Shown piece after piece: positions 51,980 to 61,329 of a stretch of 64,000 nucleotides of DNA. The notes under the pieces were generated by a model that made no database searches, was not told where the DNA came from, and saw only the letters and a list, made by a program, of their open reading frames with translations. The first letter of the stretch is position 1. Each line of letters starts with the position of its first letter. The translations under genes and the position numbers were made by a program. Origin of the DNA: Caballeronia sordidicola (lineage in GTDB: Bacteria; Pseudomonadota; Gammaproteobacteria; Burkholderiales; Burkholderiaceae); assembly GCF_000729995.1 (NCBI RefSeq), contig NZ_JNFG01000027.1:29701-93700 (forward strand), written 5' to 3'.

Positions 51980-53005
51980 CTAACGGCCTCGCCGCCGGTA
52001 AAAGGCCCACCATCCGGCGAGAACCGTAAAGCTCGCCACGATCGCCACCATCAGCCAGAACCCGTGCTTGTTTTCGGCGAGCGGCACGCCCCCAACGTTC
52101 ATGCCGAAAATCCCCGCGACTATATTGATCGGCAGCGCCAGCACGGTGACCAGCGTCAGCGTGAAGAGCGTGCGGTTGCTTTGCTCGTCCATGCGCGCGG
52201 CGATCTCTTCTTGCAGCAGCTTGATGCGTTCGACCAGTCCCGCCAGATCGCCCAGCACCAGCGAAAATTCCTCGGTTGCGTCGCGCAAATCCTGAAGGTC
52301 GAACGTTTGCAGCCAGCGTGGCGGCCGCGCCAGCAGCCGGAAAATCGATCCCGGTTCAGGCGCGAGCAAACGCTGCAGCCTGACCAGCACACGTCGCGAC
52401 GCACCGAGTTCCGAGCGGGTGGCGGGGGAGCGCATCGAAAGAAAACGGTCCTCTATTGCGTCGATATCAATACTCGTGCGCCGGACGATTTGTACCAGCA
52501 GATCGGCCTGGTCGCGCAACAGATGAATGAGCAGTTCAGCGGTGGACCGGAAGACCTCGCCGTTGCGTACCGATTCCCGCAGCGTATCGATGGAGCGCAG
52601 CGGTTTCAGCCGCGCCGTGACGAGCAGTTTTTCGCGCGTGTAGACCCATAGCGTGGCGATTTCGGACAGCGTTACGTCGAAGTTGAACATCACGTCGTTG
52701 ATGACGGCGAGCAGCGCGCCCTCCTGGTGTTCTATGCGCGTGGAATGCGAGCCGTCGCGCAGGTTCTCGAAGAAGGCGTCCGGCAGATCGAGTTGCGTGC
52801 GCATCCAGCGTTCGCTGGCGCTGTTCGCGAGGTCGAAATGCAGCCACACGAAGTCGTCTGAAGCATAGTCGGATTGTGCCAGCCACTCGAGTGCACCCAC
52901 TGAGTCGATGGGCACGCCGGGCGCGTCCGGCGCGAAACGAAAGCCGCACACAATGCCGGAGAAATCGGTGGCGTAGGGTTGGGCGCTCGCTCGTAGTTCA
53001 GTCAT
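51980..53005 (-). CDS. zntB: ZntB/CorA-family zinc transporter
   Basis: A 341-residue CorA-superfamily protein. The long cytoplasmic part (1-280) is acidic and helical; two membrane helices at the C-terminus carry GIFGMNVGGVPLAENKHGFW, with the GMN selectivity motif followed by VGGVP as in ZntB rather than the YGMNF-MPE of CorA. It should mediate zinc flux. Single-gene unit. Confidence 0.92.
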   Translation of the reverse strand: MTELRASAQPYATDFSGIVCGFRFAPDAPGVPIDSVGALEWLAQSDYASDDFVWLHFDLANSASERWMRTQLDLPDAFFENLRDGSHSTRIEHQEGALLAVINDVMFNFDVTLSEIATLWVYTREKLLVTARLKPLRSIDTLRESVRNGEVFRSTAELLIHLLRDQADLLVQIVRRTSIDIDAIEDRFLSMRSPATRSELGASRRVLVRLQRLLAPEPGSIFRLLARPPRWLQTFDLQDLRDATEEFSLVLGDLAGLVERIKLLQEEIAARMDEQSNRTLFTLTLVTVLALPINIVAGIFGMNVGGVPLAENKHGFWLMVAIVASFTVLAGWWAFYRRRGR

Positions 53006-53231
53006 GGTGATTCAGTCATCGGCAACGGCAATTGAAAGGTCATTCGGCCTTCGATTGTCCCTGCCGCGCATTTCGAATCAAGCAACGTTCGCCGGATTTG
53101 CGTTATTGTTGGGCAAATGCCGCGCGACACATAAAGTACTTATGGTTGTCACGCCCTATGGGTAGACTCGCGCGGTGCAAGAGGGCCGTCGGGCGCAGCC
53201 CGACCCTTTTCGCGTCATCGGGGAAACACAC

Positions 53232-53564
53232 ATGGAAGATCGCGTCGAGCAGGACGAACCTACGCAAACCACGGCAGATGGACTGACGCGGCTCGCGACG
53301 AGCATCGTCGAATTGCTGGGCGAGCAAGCCATCGACAGCCGTCTGGGAGCCAAATTGCTCAAACGGCTGGAAAAAGAAGCAAAGCTGGTGGAGGAATCGG
53401 GGCCGCAACCGCTGAACAAGGCTCAAAAACGCAGTTTGCGCGATGCGCTGGACGGACTTGAACAGGCGGTCCGTCAGGTCGATGCAAATCTGTTGGTTTC
53501 CGCGAACGCAAAACTACGTTCGACGGACGAATCTTCCAGCAAAAAAGCCAAAACCAAATCCTGA
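53232..53564 (+). CDS. Small charged protein, function unknown
   Basis: A 110-residue soluble, helical, charged protein (EAKLVEESGPQPLNKAQKRSLRDALDGLEQAVRQVDANL). A basic Lys/Ser tail ends KKAKTKS. I recognise no family. ATG 53232 is chosen at the end of a longer frame because the upstream residues are not protein-like. Confidence 0.5.
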   Translation: MEDRVEQDEPTQTTADGLTRLATSIVELLGEQAIDSRLGAKLLKRLEKEAKLVEESGPQPLNKAQKRSLRDALDGLEQAVRQVDANLLVSANAKLRSTDESSSKKAKTKS

Positions 53565-53742
53565 AGCCGGGCTGGCCGGCGAGTCGTGGAGTCTGAACGG
53601 CACCGGTTTTAAGCTTGTCTGGCTTTATCGGACAAGAGATCTGGCGGTTTTTTCATCACGTCGACACAAACGCTCGCATCAAAAACAGCAGGTTGGCGCG
53701 GAAAGTGCTGCATTTGCTGCACATGCATAAATCTGAGCGGTC

Positions 53743-54180
53743 ATGGTTTCAGTCTCCTCTACTTCAAGCTGCGTGTTATGGACCGATCGGAATGTCGAAG
53801 CCGACGCCGAACGCTGGCGAATCCTGGTTGTCGACGATAACGCGGCAAGCGCCGAAGGCCTTGCCGCAGCGCTGAGCGCGGACGGTTGCGACGCGCGTTA
53901 TGTGCTGAGCGGCGTCGACGCGCTGCATGCTATTGACGGCTGGGTGCCGCACGTCGTGGTACTCGACATCAGCATGCCCGAGCACGACGGCTTTGCGACC
54001 GCGCGCGTGCTGCGCCGGATTTCTCCGACCCGGAACGCTGGAATCATTGCGTTCACGGCGCTCGGCGAGGATTACGTACGCTCGAAAGGCGTCCACGCAG
54101 GGTTCGACGGCTATTGCCAGAAGGGCAACGCGCCCGGCGTTCTGGTCGACCTGATCAGCCGGCTGGTGCAGGTTCATTGA
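53743..54180 (+). CDS. Single-domain response regulator
   Basis: A 145-residue receiver domain. The acidic pocket ILVVDDN (27-33), phospho-acceptor Asp in VVVLDISMPEHDG, Thr in IIAFTALGED and the lysine in YCQKGNAP are in the right order. No output domain follows, so it acts like CheY or as a phosphate sink. No histidine kinase is adjacent. The first 24 residues lie before the fold. Confidence 0.9.
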   Translation: MVSVSSTSSCVLWTDRNVEADAERWRILVVDDNAASAEGLAAALSADGCDARYVLSGVDALHAIDGWVPHVVVLDISMPEHDGFATARVLRRISPTRNAGIIAFTALGEDYVRSKGVHAGFDGYCQKGNAPGVLVDLISRLVQVH

Positions 54181-54530
54181 ACGAACTTGAACGAACGCTC
54201 TAGGCCGCGGTTCGATAGGGGCCATGAGCATCCCATCGAAATTTTCTTGGGTTCGTTTGGTTTCGTCGGGGTACGGCCCTTAAAAATCTTTCTTACCTCA
54301 ACTTCCGGGTGAGCCTTTTCCAGCCTCGCTCGCGCCGATTTCCCCCGCTCCGGACGTTCTCCGATTATTGGCGTATCCCGAAAAGTGTATTGAAGTTTAT
54401 GGGGATAAAAAACCGATAGTAGGGGTATACACTGCATTTCATCGACGAAGCAGCTACCGAAACAAAGTTTGAACGCTGCGACGTCTTCTGAACCAGTTGA
54501 AAGTCGAACGAACTTATATCGGAGCTCACC
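54181..54530. other. Intergenic region
   Basis: About 350 bp; no gene supported. GGAGCTCACC precedes the next ATG. Confidence 0.35.
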
Positions 54531-54797
54531 ATGAAAAAGAATCTTCTCGCCGCGTTACTCGTCGCCGCTACTGCTTCTATCGCTGTTCCGGCATTTGCCA
54601 GCGGCTACGGCCCGGCACCGTCGTATCGTCCGTCGGTTGGCGCTCCGGTTTCGCAACAAGGCATCAACACGCAAACCATCGCTGCACAAAACAACGCTGA
54701 TGCGAACGGTTACGGTGGCGCACGCAATACGGTGTCGCAATCGGGTTCGAGCCGCGACCGTACGACCAGCCCGCAATCTGTTTTCTTCGGCCAGTAA
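54531..54797 (+). CDS. Small exported protein
   Basis: An 88-residue protein with a signal peptide (MKKNLLAALLVAATASIAVPAFA-S) and a mature chain rich in Gln, Asn, Ser and Gly. GGAG lies eight bases upstream. The family is a Burkholderia-type small exported protein; role unknown. Closed by a perfect 22-bp terminator. Confidence 0.75.
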   Translation: MKKNLLAALLVAATASIAVPAFASGYGPAPSYRPSVGAPVSQQGINTQTIAAQNNADANGYGGARNTVSQSGSSRDRTTSPQSVFFGQ

Positions 54798-54880
54798 TTA
54801 GTCGTTTCAAGCTCCTACGCGCACGGCCGGCACAACGCGTGCCGTCGTGATCGCGCCAAGCTTGACTGCCGTGTAGTACA

Positions 54881-54928
54881 GAAACACAAACGCCCGCTGA
54901 ACGAAAGTTCAGCGGGCGTTTGTGTTTC
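54881..54928 (+). terminator. Perfect 22-bp hairpin terminator
   Basis: The arms 54881-54902 and 54907-54928 are perfect complements around GAAA (starting GAAACACAAACGCCCGC). It lies between the exported-protein gene and convergent cheV and probably terminates both. Confidence 0.95.
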
Positions 54929-54959
54929 TGCGCAAAGAATTACATGAAGAATGACCGCT

Positions 54960-55922
54960 TCAGGTGCCTGTCATCTTGAGCGCATCGCGCATCACCGCCG
55001 CCAGTTCTCCCGCGGCAAACTTGGCCACATAAGCGTTCGCGCCCACCTTGCGCACGTGCTCCTCATTCGCCGACCCGGACAACGACGAGTGAATCACGAC
55101 CGGAATGGCCTGCATGCCGGCGTTCGCCTTGATACGGCGTGTCAGCGTGAATCCGTCCATTTCCGGCATCTCGAGGTCGGTCAGGACGAGTGCAATTTCG
55201 TCCGCGGCACAACGGCCGTGTTTTTCCGCCTTGCTCTGCAAGTCTTCCAGTACGTTCCACGCTTCCTGGCCACTCTTGGTCATGATGAACGACACGCCCA
55301 TCGCGGTCAGGCTTTGTTCGATCAGGCTGCGCGCGACGCCGGAGTCGTCGGCGGCGAGCACTTTGGTACCGGGCTTCAGAACCAGCCGGCCCGTGCTCTC
55401 CTCATTGATGTCCACTTGCGTCGATGGCAGCACGTCGCGCAGGATCTGTTCGACGTCGAGCACTTGCGCGAGTCGCGAGCCGTCCACGTTGCCGTCGAGG
55501 CGCGCGAAGCTGGTCACCGTTCGCCCGCTCGAATGCGATTCCGCAGATAAAACCTGATTCCACTCCAGCCGCACGATGTCATCGACTTCCTCGACGGCAA
55601 AACCTTGCGTCGTGCGCGCGAACTCGGTGACCAGCAGGATCTTGAGACCGTTCTTCGGCTTGCAGCCCGTGACCTGCGCCAGATCGATCACGGGGATGAT
55701 CTGGCCGCGGATGTCGGCTACGCCAAGGATCTCCGGGTTGGCCCCGGCGACCACGGTGATCGGCGGCATCGCGAGGATTTCGCGCACCTTGAACACGTTG
55801 ATGCCGTAAAGCTCCCGTTGTTCGGAGTCCGGCGCTTCGCCCAGGCGAAACAGGAGCAGTTCGAACATGTTGTTGCCGGCGAGCCGAACCCGCTGTTCGA
55901 TGTCGTGTTGTGAACTGCTCAA
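54960..55922 (-). CDS. cheV: Chemotaxis coupling protein CheV
   Basis: A 320-residue protein joining a CheW-like domain (about 15-160: FELLLFRLGE, GINVFKVREILAMPPITVV, VADIRGQIIPVIDLAQ) to a receiver domain (about 190-315: VLAADDSGVARSLIEQSL, LVLTDLEMPEMDGFTLTRRI, VIHSSLSG, GANAYVAKF). This is the CheV layout; it couples receptors to CheA with adaptation by phosphorylation. It is not near other che genes here. Confidence 0.95.
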   Translation of the reverse strand: MSSSQHDIEQRVRLAGNNMFELLLFRLGEAPDSEQRELYGINVFKVREILAMPPITVVAGANPEILGVADIRGQIIPVIDLAQVTGCKPKNGLKILLVTEFARTTQGFAVEEVDDIVRLEWNQVLSAESHSSGRTVTSFARLDGNVDGSRLAQVLDVEQILRDVLPSTQVDINEESTGRLVLKPGTKVLAADDSGVARSLIEQSLTAMGVSFIMTKSGQEAWNVLEDLQSKAEKHGRCAADEIALVLTDLEMPEMDGFTLTRRIKANAGMQAIPVVIHSSLSGSANEEHVRKVGANAYVAKFAAGELAAVMRDALKMTGT

Positions 55923-56323
55923 GGTGGTTCTCCTGATCGATTTATGCCGTGCGTCTAAATAGCCGGTTCCTGATTAGCGGCGCGGCGCGGAGAAACTGAA
56001 GCACTTTTCGGCGCTTTGTGACGAGACTGTTTCATGCCGGTCAAGTCGCGCGTGCGGCAGCATCGGGATAGACCCTCGGACGCATAAAAAGCAGTGTTTT
56101 CCAGCGTTCACGGAGCAGGTCTCTGGCCTATACTTTTTGAATGGGCTGGGTAATGTAGATGTAAGAATGTGGATGCAAGGGATGTCAGGCGCTGGATGCA
56201 AGGCGAATGATTCACGCGGCGGATTGGGAGTGTCAGCCGTCGTGCCGGGTTCCGGTCTCCAGCTACCCGGTCATGAAACGCCCGCCACCCGGCAGGCGTC
56301 GCGCGGTTCAACGGAGGCGTTCG
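55923..56323. other. Intergenic region
   Basis: About 400 bp between divergent cheV and the CBS gene. No operator recognised. Confidence 0.35.
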
Positions 56324-56764
56324 ATGGCAACAGTCGCACAAGTTCTTAACTCGAAACCCGATCACACCATCTTCACGATCGCCGATACGGCGTCGGTCTA
56401 CGAGGCCATCGCGATGATGGCGGAGAAGCAGATTGGCGCGTTGATCGTGACCCACGGCGAAGCGATCGTCGGCATCATGACCGAGCGCGACTATGCGCGC
56501 AAAGTCGTGCTGATGGACCGTGTTTCGCGGCAGACTCCCGTGCGCGAAATCATGACATCGCAAGTGCGCTTCGTGCGGCCCGACCAGACCACCGACGACT
56601 GCATGGCGCTGATGACCGAGCGCCGCATGCGGCACTTGCCGGTGATCGATGGCGAAAAGCTGGTGGGCATGATTTCGATCGGCGATCTGGTGGCGAATAT
56701 CATCTCCGAGCAGCAACTCACGATTCATCAGCTCGAGGGATATATACGAGGCGAGCACATGTAG
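56324..56764 (+). CDS. CBS-domain pair protein (paralogue of 41677-42144)
   Basis: A 146-residue protein of two CBS domains: YEAIAMMAEKQIGALIVTHGEAIVGIMTERDYARKVV and CMALMTERRMRHLPVIDGEKLVGMISIGDLV. It shares most residues with the copy at 41677, including the start MATVAQ and the end IHQLE-YIRG. GGAGG precedes ATG 56324. Probably binds adenosine ligands; target unknown. Confidence 0.93.
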   Translation: MATVAQVLNSKPDHTIFTIADTASVYEAIAMMAEKQIGALIVTHGEAIVGIMTERDYARKVVLMDRVSRQTPVREIMTSQVRFVRPDQTTDDCMALMTERRMRHLPVIDGEKLVGMISIGDLVANIISEQQLTIHQLEGYIRGEHM

Positions 56765-56780
56765 CTTGCCCGGGAGGAAT

Positions 56781-56813
56781 GCAGCGCGGCGTGAAGACGC
56801 CGCGCTGTGTTTT
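56781..56813 (+). terminator. Intrinsic terminator after the CBS gene
   Basis: GCAGCGCGGCGT pairs with ACGCCGCGCTGT (one wobble at the end) around GAAG; GTTTTATT follows. Confidence 0.85.
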
Positions 56814-57032
56814 ATTGTTGTTGCCGCTGCGTGTGCATCGCGCTCACGCAGTTCGTGTTGCCTCGCTCTGTAGTCCGCGTTCCTTCCGTCAAGACCGCTG
56901 CCGCGGTTCGTTCAGTTAATCTCGTTGTAAGCTAATTGTTGTAATTGTCAGGTGCAGCAGTCAGGCCTGATTTCAAGGCGCCTATATCCTCGCCGACTTG
57001 CGCTCGGCCCCGACCTTAGAGGAGCGCAGTTC

Positions 57033-58043
57033 ATGACGCCCCCGGAACTTTCCACGTCACCTTCGGTTACCCGTCTCGCTGACCCTGTGCCGCGCGTCAT
57101 CGCTGCAGATGCACCATTTATCATCGTGATGAATGCGGGTTCAGGACGCAAGCAAAGCGACGAAATACGCGTTGCGCTCGAAGAAACGCTGGGTGCGGCC
57201 GGGCGCCAGTTTGATGTTCGCCTGGTCGAGCGACCTTCGCAATTCGCCGATATCACACGCCAGGCAGTACACGATGCGAAAGCGCAAAACGGTGTGGTGG
57301 TCGGTGCAGGCGGCGACGGGACGTTGTGCGCGGTGGCGCAAGCGGTGCTCGGCAGCGGCTGTGCGTTCGCGGTGCTGCCGCGCGGCACATTCAACTACTT
57401 CAGCCGCGACCACGGCATCCCCGCGGACCCTGCAAAGTCCATTGCTCTCCTGCTCAACGCGCGAGCGTTTCCAGTCCAGGTCGGCTTTGTGAACGAGCGC
57501 ATGTTTCTCGTCAATGCGAGTCTCGGTTTATATCCGAAGCTGCTGGAAGACCGCGAGAGATACAAGCGGCAGTTTGGCCGCAGCCGCCTGATCGCGCTTT
57601 GGTCAGCGGCTGTGACGCTGCTCCGAGCGCACCGTCATTTGCACCTTCACATTGAGCACGATGGCACAATGCATGAGGTCCGGACATCCACGCTCTTTGT
57701 TGGCAACAATCGCTTGCAGCTTGAACAAATCGGTATGGCGCAAGCGCCGCAACTGGAACGCGGTTTGCTCGCGGCAATCGCACCTCGCGCGATCGGACGC
57801 CTTGCGCAATTTGGTCTCACGCTGCGGGGTGCGGCACGCCGGATGAGCGATGCGGACAACGGGATCAGCTTCGCGTTCAAGCGCATCACGGTAACGCATC
57901 CGTCCAAACGTCACCGACACGTCAAGGTCGCCACCGATGGCGAGATAAACTGGATCACCATGCCGCTCGAATTTCGCGTCGCCTCGGAGCCGCTGTTCCT
58001 GCTCAAGCCCGAGGCCGACGTGGCCAACGCCAATCGCTCATGA
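57033..58043 (+). CDS. Diacylglycerol/lipid kinase family protein
   Basis: A 336-residue DAGK-like lipid kinase. FIIVMNAGSGRKQSDEIR opens the catalytic domain, and GVVVGAGGDGTLCAVAQAVL carries the GGDGT ATP-binding motif; LPRGTFNYFSRDHGIP follows, as in YegS/DgkB. ATG 57033 with GAGGAG upstream is preferred over 56952. It overlaps the next gene by ATGA. It phosphorylates a lipid alcohol such as diacylglycerol. Confidence 0.9.
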   Translation: MTPPELSTSPSVTRLADPVPRVIAADAPFIIVMNAGSGRKQSDEIRVALEETLGAAGRQFDVRLVERPSQFADITRQAVHDAKAQNGVVVGAGGDGTLCAVAQAVLGSGCAFAVLPRGTFNYFSRDHGIPADPAKSIALLLNARAFPVQVGFVNERMFLVNASLGLYPKLLEDRERYKRQFGRSRLIALWSAAVTLLRAHRHLHLHIEHDGTMHEVRTSTLFVGNNRLQLEQIGMAQAPQLERGLLAAIAPRAIGRLAQFGLTLRGAARRMSDADNGISFAFKRITVTHPSKRHRHVKVATDGEINWITMPLEFRVASEPLFLLKPEADVANANRS

Positions 58044-58894
58044 CCCTGTTGCTCCAGATTTCAGATCCGCACTTTGGCACCGAACAACCGCCGGTCGTGG
58101 CAGCGTTGCTGCGTCTCGCCAGTACGTTGCAGCCCGATCTCGTTGTGATGTCCGGCGACATTACGCAGCGCGCAAGGCGTGCACAATTCAGCGCGGCACG
58201 TGCGTTCGTCGATGCAATCGATGCAATCGGTGCAGCGCCTTGTGTGGTCGTGCCCGGCAATCATGACATTCCGCTGTACAACCTCTTCGCGCGCATTGCA
58301 CATCCCTATGCCAATTACCAGCGTGTGTTCGGAGACGATCTCGAGCCCGTGTTCGAATCGGCAGAGCTGCTGGTGATCGGGGTGAATACTACGCGGGCGT
58401 ATCGTCGTAAGGATGGCGAAATATCGACGAGGCAAGTGGAGCGCGTGGTCCGGCTTCTCGGCGATGCGACGCCGCGTCAGCTGCGGATTGTCGTCACGCA
58501 TCAGCCCGTGGTGGCGGCGCGTGCCAACGACATCAGGAACCTGTTGCACGGCCGTGAACATGCGATTGAACGCTGGTCGCAAGCGGGCGTGGACCTGATC
58601 CTGGGCGGTCATATCCATCTTCCGTATGTGACGCCGCTGCATGTTGCGTATAAGGATTTGCCGCGCCAGATGTGGGCCGTCCAGGCGGGAACCGCGTTGT
58701 CTTCACGGGTGCGTGGGCGCGTGCCCAATTCGGTGAACGTGATCAACTACGATGCGTCCACTACGGGCAAACGCCGTGCAATTGTTGCACGCTGGGATTT
58801 TAATCGGGCGAGCGCATCGTTTGAACCCGACATGCAGCACGAACTTGACCTGGATAGCGAGTCACTCAAGGCTCCATTAGCGACGCTTTCATGA
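58040..58894 (+). CDS. Metallophosphoesterase (calcineurin-like)
   Basis: A 284-residue single-domain phosphoesterase with complete metal motifs: LQISDPHFG, VMSGDITQRA, VVPGNHDIP, VVTHQPV, LGGHIHLP. Overlaps flank it on both sides (ATGA at 58040 and 58891), so it is translated with the lipid kinase and PAP2 genes. It may act on a phospholipid or nucleotide diphosphate; substrate unknown. Confidence 0.92.
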   Translation: MTLLLQISDPHFGTEQPPVVAALLRLASTLQPDLVVMSGDITQRARRAQFSAARAFVDAIDAIGAAPCVVVPGNHDIPLYNLFARIAHPYANYQRVFGDDLEPVFESAELLVIGVNTTRAYRRKDGEISTRQVERVVRLLGDATPRQLRIVVTHQPVVAARANDIRNLLHGREHAIERWSQAGVDLILGGHIHLPYVTPLHVAYKDLPRQMWAVQAGTALSSRVRGRVPNSVNVINYDASTTGKRRAIVARWDFNRASASFEPDMQHELDLDSESLKAPLATLS

Positions 58895-59724
58895 AACAGA
58901 TAGAGGTGCCGTACGTCGGCTTGTTTGAAATAGCGCATAGTGCCGGTGAGCATGCACTGATGGTGTTTGCGGTGTCCCTGATTCTCGCGATGGTCGTGGT
59001 GCTGAGTGCGTGGCAACTCGTTCAACGGTACGGTGTGCCGCGGGAAAACGGCGGCCTGTCGCCCAAGGTTTTGCTGGTTGTTAGTTTGACGGTAAGCTTC
59101 GCCATCATCGTCGGGGCGGCTGCCTTGTTCGCCGCGATCGCCGCTGAAATCGGCGCGGGCGAGACACTTGGCCGCTTAGATCAGGCCTTCGCGGACGGCA
59201 TGGCGAGCGCTGTTCCCATCAGCGTGGTCCGTACGTTCGCGCTAGTCACGCATCTGGGCGATGCATGGGTGCTCGCCGTCTGGTGCGTACTTGGCGCAGC
59301 GGCGCTGACCATACGGCGACGGTACGCGCTTGCGATTGGCTTCACGCTCGCGATAGTCGGCAACGGCTTGCTTAACACTATCATCAAACACATCTTCGAA
59401 CGCGCGCGGCCAGTGCATGATGTATCGATCGCCACTGCTACCGGATGGAGTTTCCCAAGCGGCCATTCATCGGGGTCGCTTGTCACCTACGGCATCATCG
59501 CGTATGTGCTCGTGCGGGTCTTGCCGGACGGCTGGCGCTTGCCCGTCATTGTGGCGGCCACGCTGATAGCTATCACCACGGCGAGCAGCCGCGTGTTCCT
59601 GCGCGTGCATTTCGCGAGCGACGTGCTGGCGGGTTTTGCGCTGGGAACGGTCTGGCTAGTGGCGTGCATCTTGAGCATCGAATTGACACGCAGATATTGG
59701 CCGAAGCCGCGGCGTCAGTCCTGA
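58891..59724 (+). CDS. PAP2-family membrane phosphatase
   Basis: A 277-residue membrane protein with six hydrophobic segments. The three PAP2 motifs are KHIFERARPVHD, SFPSGHSSGS and SRVFLRVHFASDVLAGF, so it should remove phosphate from lipids such as phosphatidic acid or undecaprenyl pyrophosphate. It closes the lipid kinase-phosphoesterase-PAP2 operon and overlaps the convergent PPC gene by ten bases. Confidence 0.93.
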   Translation: MKQIEVPYVGLFEIAHSAGEHALMVFAVSLILAMVVVLSAWQLVQRYGVPRENGGLSPKVLLVVSLTVSFAIIVGAAALFAAIAAEIGAGETLGRLDQAFADGMASAVPISVVRTFALVTHLGDAWVLAVWCVLGAAALTIRRRYALAIGFTLAIVGNGLLNTIIKHIFERARPVHDVSIATATGWSFPSGHSSGSLVTYGIIAYVLVRVLPDGWRLPVIVAATLIAITTASSRVFLRVHFASDVLAGFALGTVWLVACILSIELTRRYWPKPRRQS

Positions 59725-60113
59725 GGGTGTATCGACAGTTCGGGAAAGCCGGTCCGTGGATCCAGATCGCGTGAGAAGCGCACGCCGTCCAGACAAACGA
59801 TCAGGATTTCCGCCGTCGTCCGCACGATGCATCCCGGCGATACATGGCCGCCGACCACGCGGCCCTCGGCATTCGAGACGGCCATGTGAAGATGCGCGCC
59901 ATCGGCGGAAAGTGAGCCGGCCAGCGTCAGGATTTCGAGGTCACCGTCAAGGCGGGTCGGCTGGTCGAGACCCGCGTAACGCAGGTTCGCCACGCTCAGG
60001 CTGCCGATGCCCTGCATCACGAATGCGGCGCCAATGGCCTGATCTCGCGCGATTGTCTCAAGCGCAGCACGTAGGTCGTCGCCGGGGACCAGGCGCACGG
60101 GAAGTGTTTGCAT
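59715..60113 (-). CDS. PPC/DUF296 domain protein
   Basis: A 132-residue protein of the plant-and-prokaryote-conserved (PPC) domain. RLVPGDDLRAALETIARDQAIGAAFVMQGIGSLSVANLRYAG and DGAHLHMAVSNAEGRVVGGHVSPGCIVRTTAEILIVC are typical. Bacterial members are trimeric and often bind DNA or nucleotides. Its 3' end overlaps the PAP2 gene. Confidence 0.92.
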   Translation of the reverse strand: MQTLPVRLVPGDDLRAALETIARDQAIGAAFVMQGIGSLSVANLRYAGLDQPTRLDGDLEILTLAGSLSADGAHLHMAVSNAEGRVVGGHVSPGCIVRTTAEILIVCLDGVRFSRDLDPRTGFPELSIHPQD

Positions 60114-60201
60114 GAGTGAACCCCAAGGCTACTTGGAGACTCAATGATGGCATGATGATTCCGATTTCGCGCAACGCTCCCAAATTCAACTGACATTTCC
60201 C

Positions 60202-60591
60202 ATGACAACCGAACTTCATATCCTTGCCTGGACGCTTGTGCTTGCCCTCATTCAGGTGCTGCTGCCGTCGGTGGTGCGCAGCCGCGAAACGGGCCTGGGA
60301 CATAACGGCGGACCTCGCGACCAGCCGGGGCCGCCGGTCGGCAAGGTAACCGGCCGTCTGATGCGTGCCCAGAACAACCTGTTCGAGACCTTGCCCGTGT
60401 TCGCCATCGCCATCCTGATCGCGCACATGGCCGGCCGTGAAGGCACGCTGACGCTTTACGGCGCGTGGTTGTACATTGTCGCGCGCGTGATCTACCTGCC
60501 TTTGTATGCGGCAGGGATTCCGTTCCTGCGCTCGCTGGTATGGATGGTCTCGCTTTTCGGCATCATTCTTGTTCTCGTCCCTATTATCTGA
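60202..60591 (+). CDS. MAPEG-family membrane protein
   Basis: A 129-residue protein with four predicted helices. RETGLGHNGGPRDQ and GRLMRAQNNLFETLPVFAIAILIAHMAGREGTLTLYGAWLYIVARVIYLPLY are the MAPEG signature. Bacterial MAPEG proteins can be glutathione-dependent enzymes or of unknown role. It lies 30 bp before the esterase gene. Confidence 0.92.
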   Translation: MTTELHILAWTLVLALIQVLLPSVVRSRETGLGHNGGPRDQPGPPVGKVTGRLMRAQNNLFETLPVFAIAILIAHMAGREGTLTLYGAWLYIVARVIYLPLYAAGIPFLRSLVWMVSLFGIILVLVPII

Positions 60592-60621
60592 AATCAATCA
60601 TCTGAAACCGGAGTCCAGTCA

Positions 60622-61329
60622 ATGACCGCTTTGCTCACCACCATCGACGTGGAAACCGCGCCGAATCCCGAGTTCGCCGTGATCCTGATGCACGGCCTGG
60701 GAGCCGACGCCAACGACTTTATCCCGCTGGTGCCCGAGCTGCGCCTGGGCGACCTGCCCGCCGTGCGTTTCGTTTTTCCGAACGCCACCGAAATGCCGGT
60801 TACCGGCAACAACGGTTACGTGATGCGCGCGTGGTACGACATTCTGTCGTTCGAAGGCGTGAACCGCCGGGTCGATGAAGCCGGATTGAAGGCATCGTGC
60901 GAACGGATTCGCGCACTGATCGCGCGGGAGAACGAGCGTGGTATTCCAACTTCGAAGATCTTCCTGGCGGGGTTTTCGCAAGGAGGAGCCATGACCTACA
61001 CGGCGGGGCTCACCCATCCGGAGAAACTGGCGGGACTTATTGTGTTGTCCGGCTACGTGCCGTCGCCTGGATTGATCGATGCTGCGTTCAGCGAAGCGAA
61101 TCGCGATACGCCTATCTTCGCTGCACATGGCACGCAAGACCCTGTGCTATCGATTGAACTGGCCACTCAAGGCCGCGACTTTGCGCTCGCGCACGGTTGC
61201 AAGCTGGAATGGCATACCTACCCGATGCCGCACTCGGTCTGTGGCGAGGAAGTCGAGGCCTTGCGCGTTTGGTTAGGCGCAAGGCTCGCCGAAAGGCTTG
61301 CCGAAGACTCGCCGCTTAAAGCGCCTTGA
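60622..61329 (+). CDS. Carboxylesterase (phospholipase/carboxylesterase family)
   Basis: A 235-residue alpha/beta hydrolase of the EstB/acyl-protein thioesterase-like family. LMHGLGADANDFIPLVPEL is the family opening, FLAGFSQGGAMTYTAGLTHP is the nucleophile elbow with the GFSQGG serine, and TQDPVL and MPHSVCGEEVEALR carry the acid and histidine. Ends overlap the convergent nucleoside hydrolase by 14 bp. Confidence 0.93.
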   Translation: MTALLTTIDVETAPNPEFAVILMHGLGADANDFIPLVPELRLGDLPAVRFVFPNATEMPVTGNNGYVMRAWYDILSFEGVNRRVDEAGLKASCERIRALIARENERGIPTSKIFLAGFSQGGAMTYTAGLTHPEKLAGLIVLSGYVPSPGLIDAAFSEANRDTPIFAAHGTQDPVLSIELATQGRDFALAHGCKLEWHTYPMPHSVCGEEVEALRVWLGARLAERLAEDSPLKAP

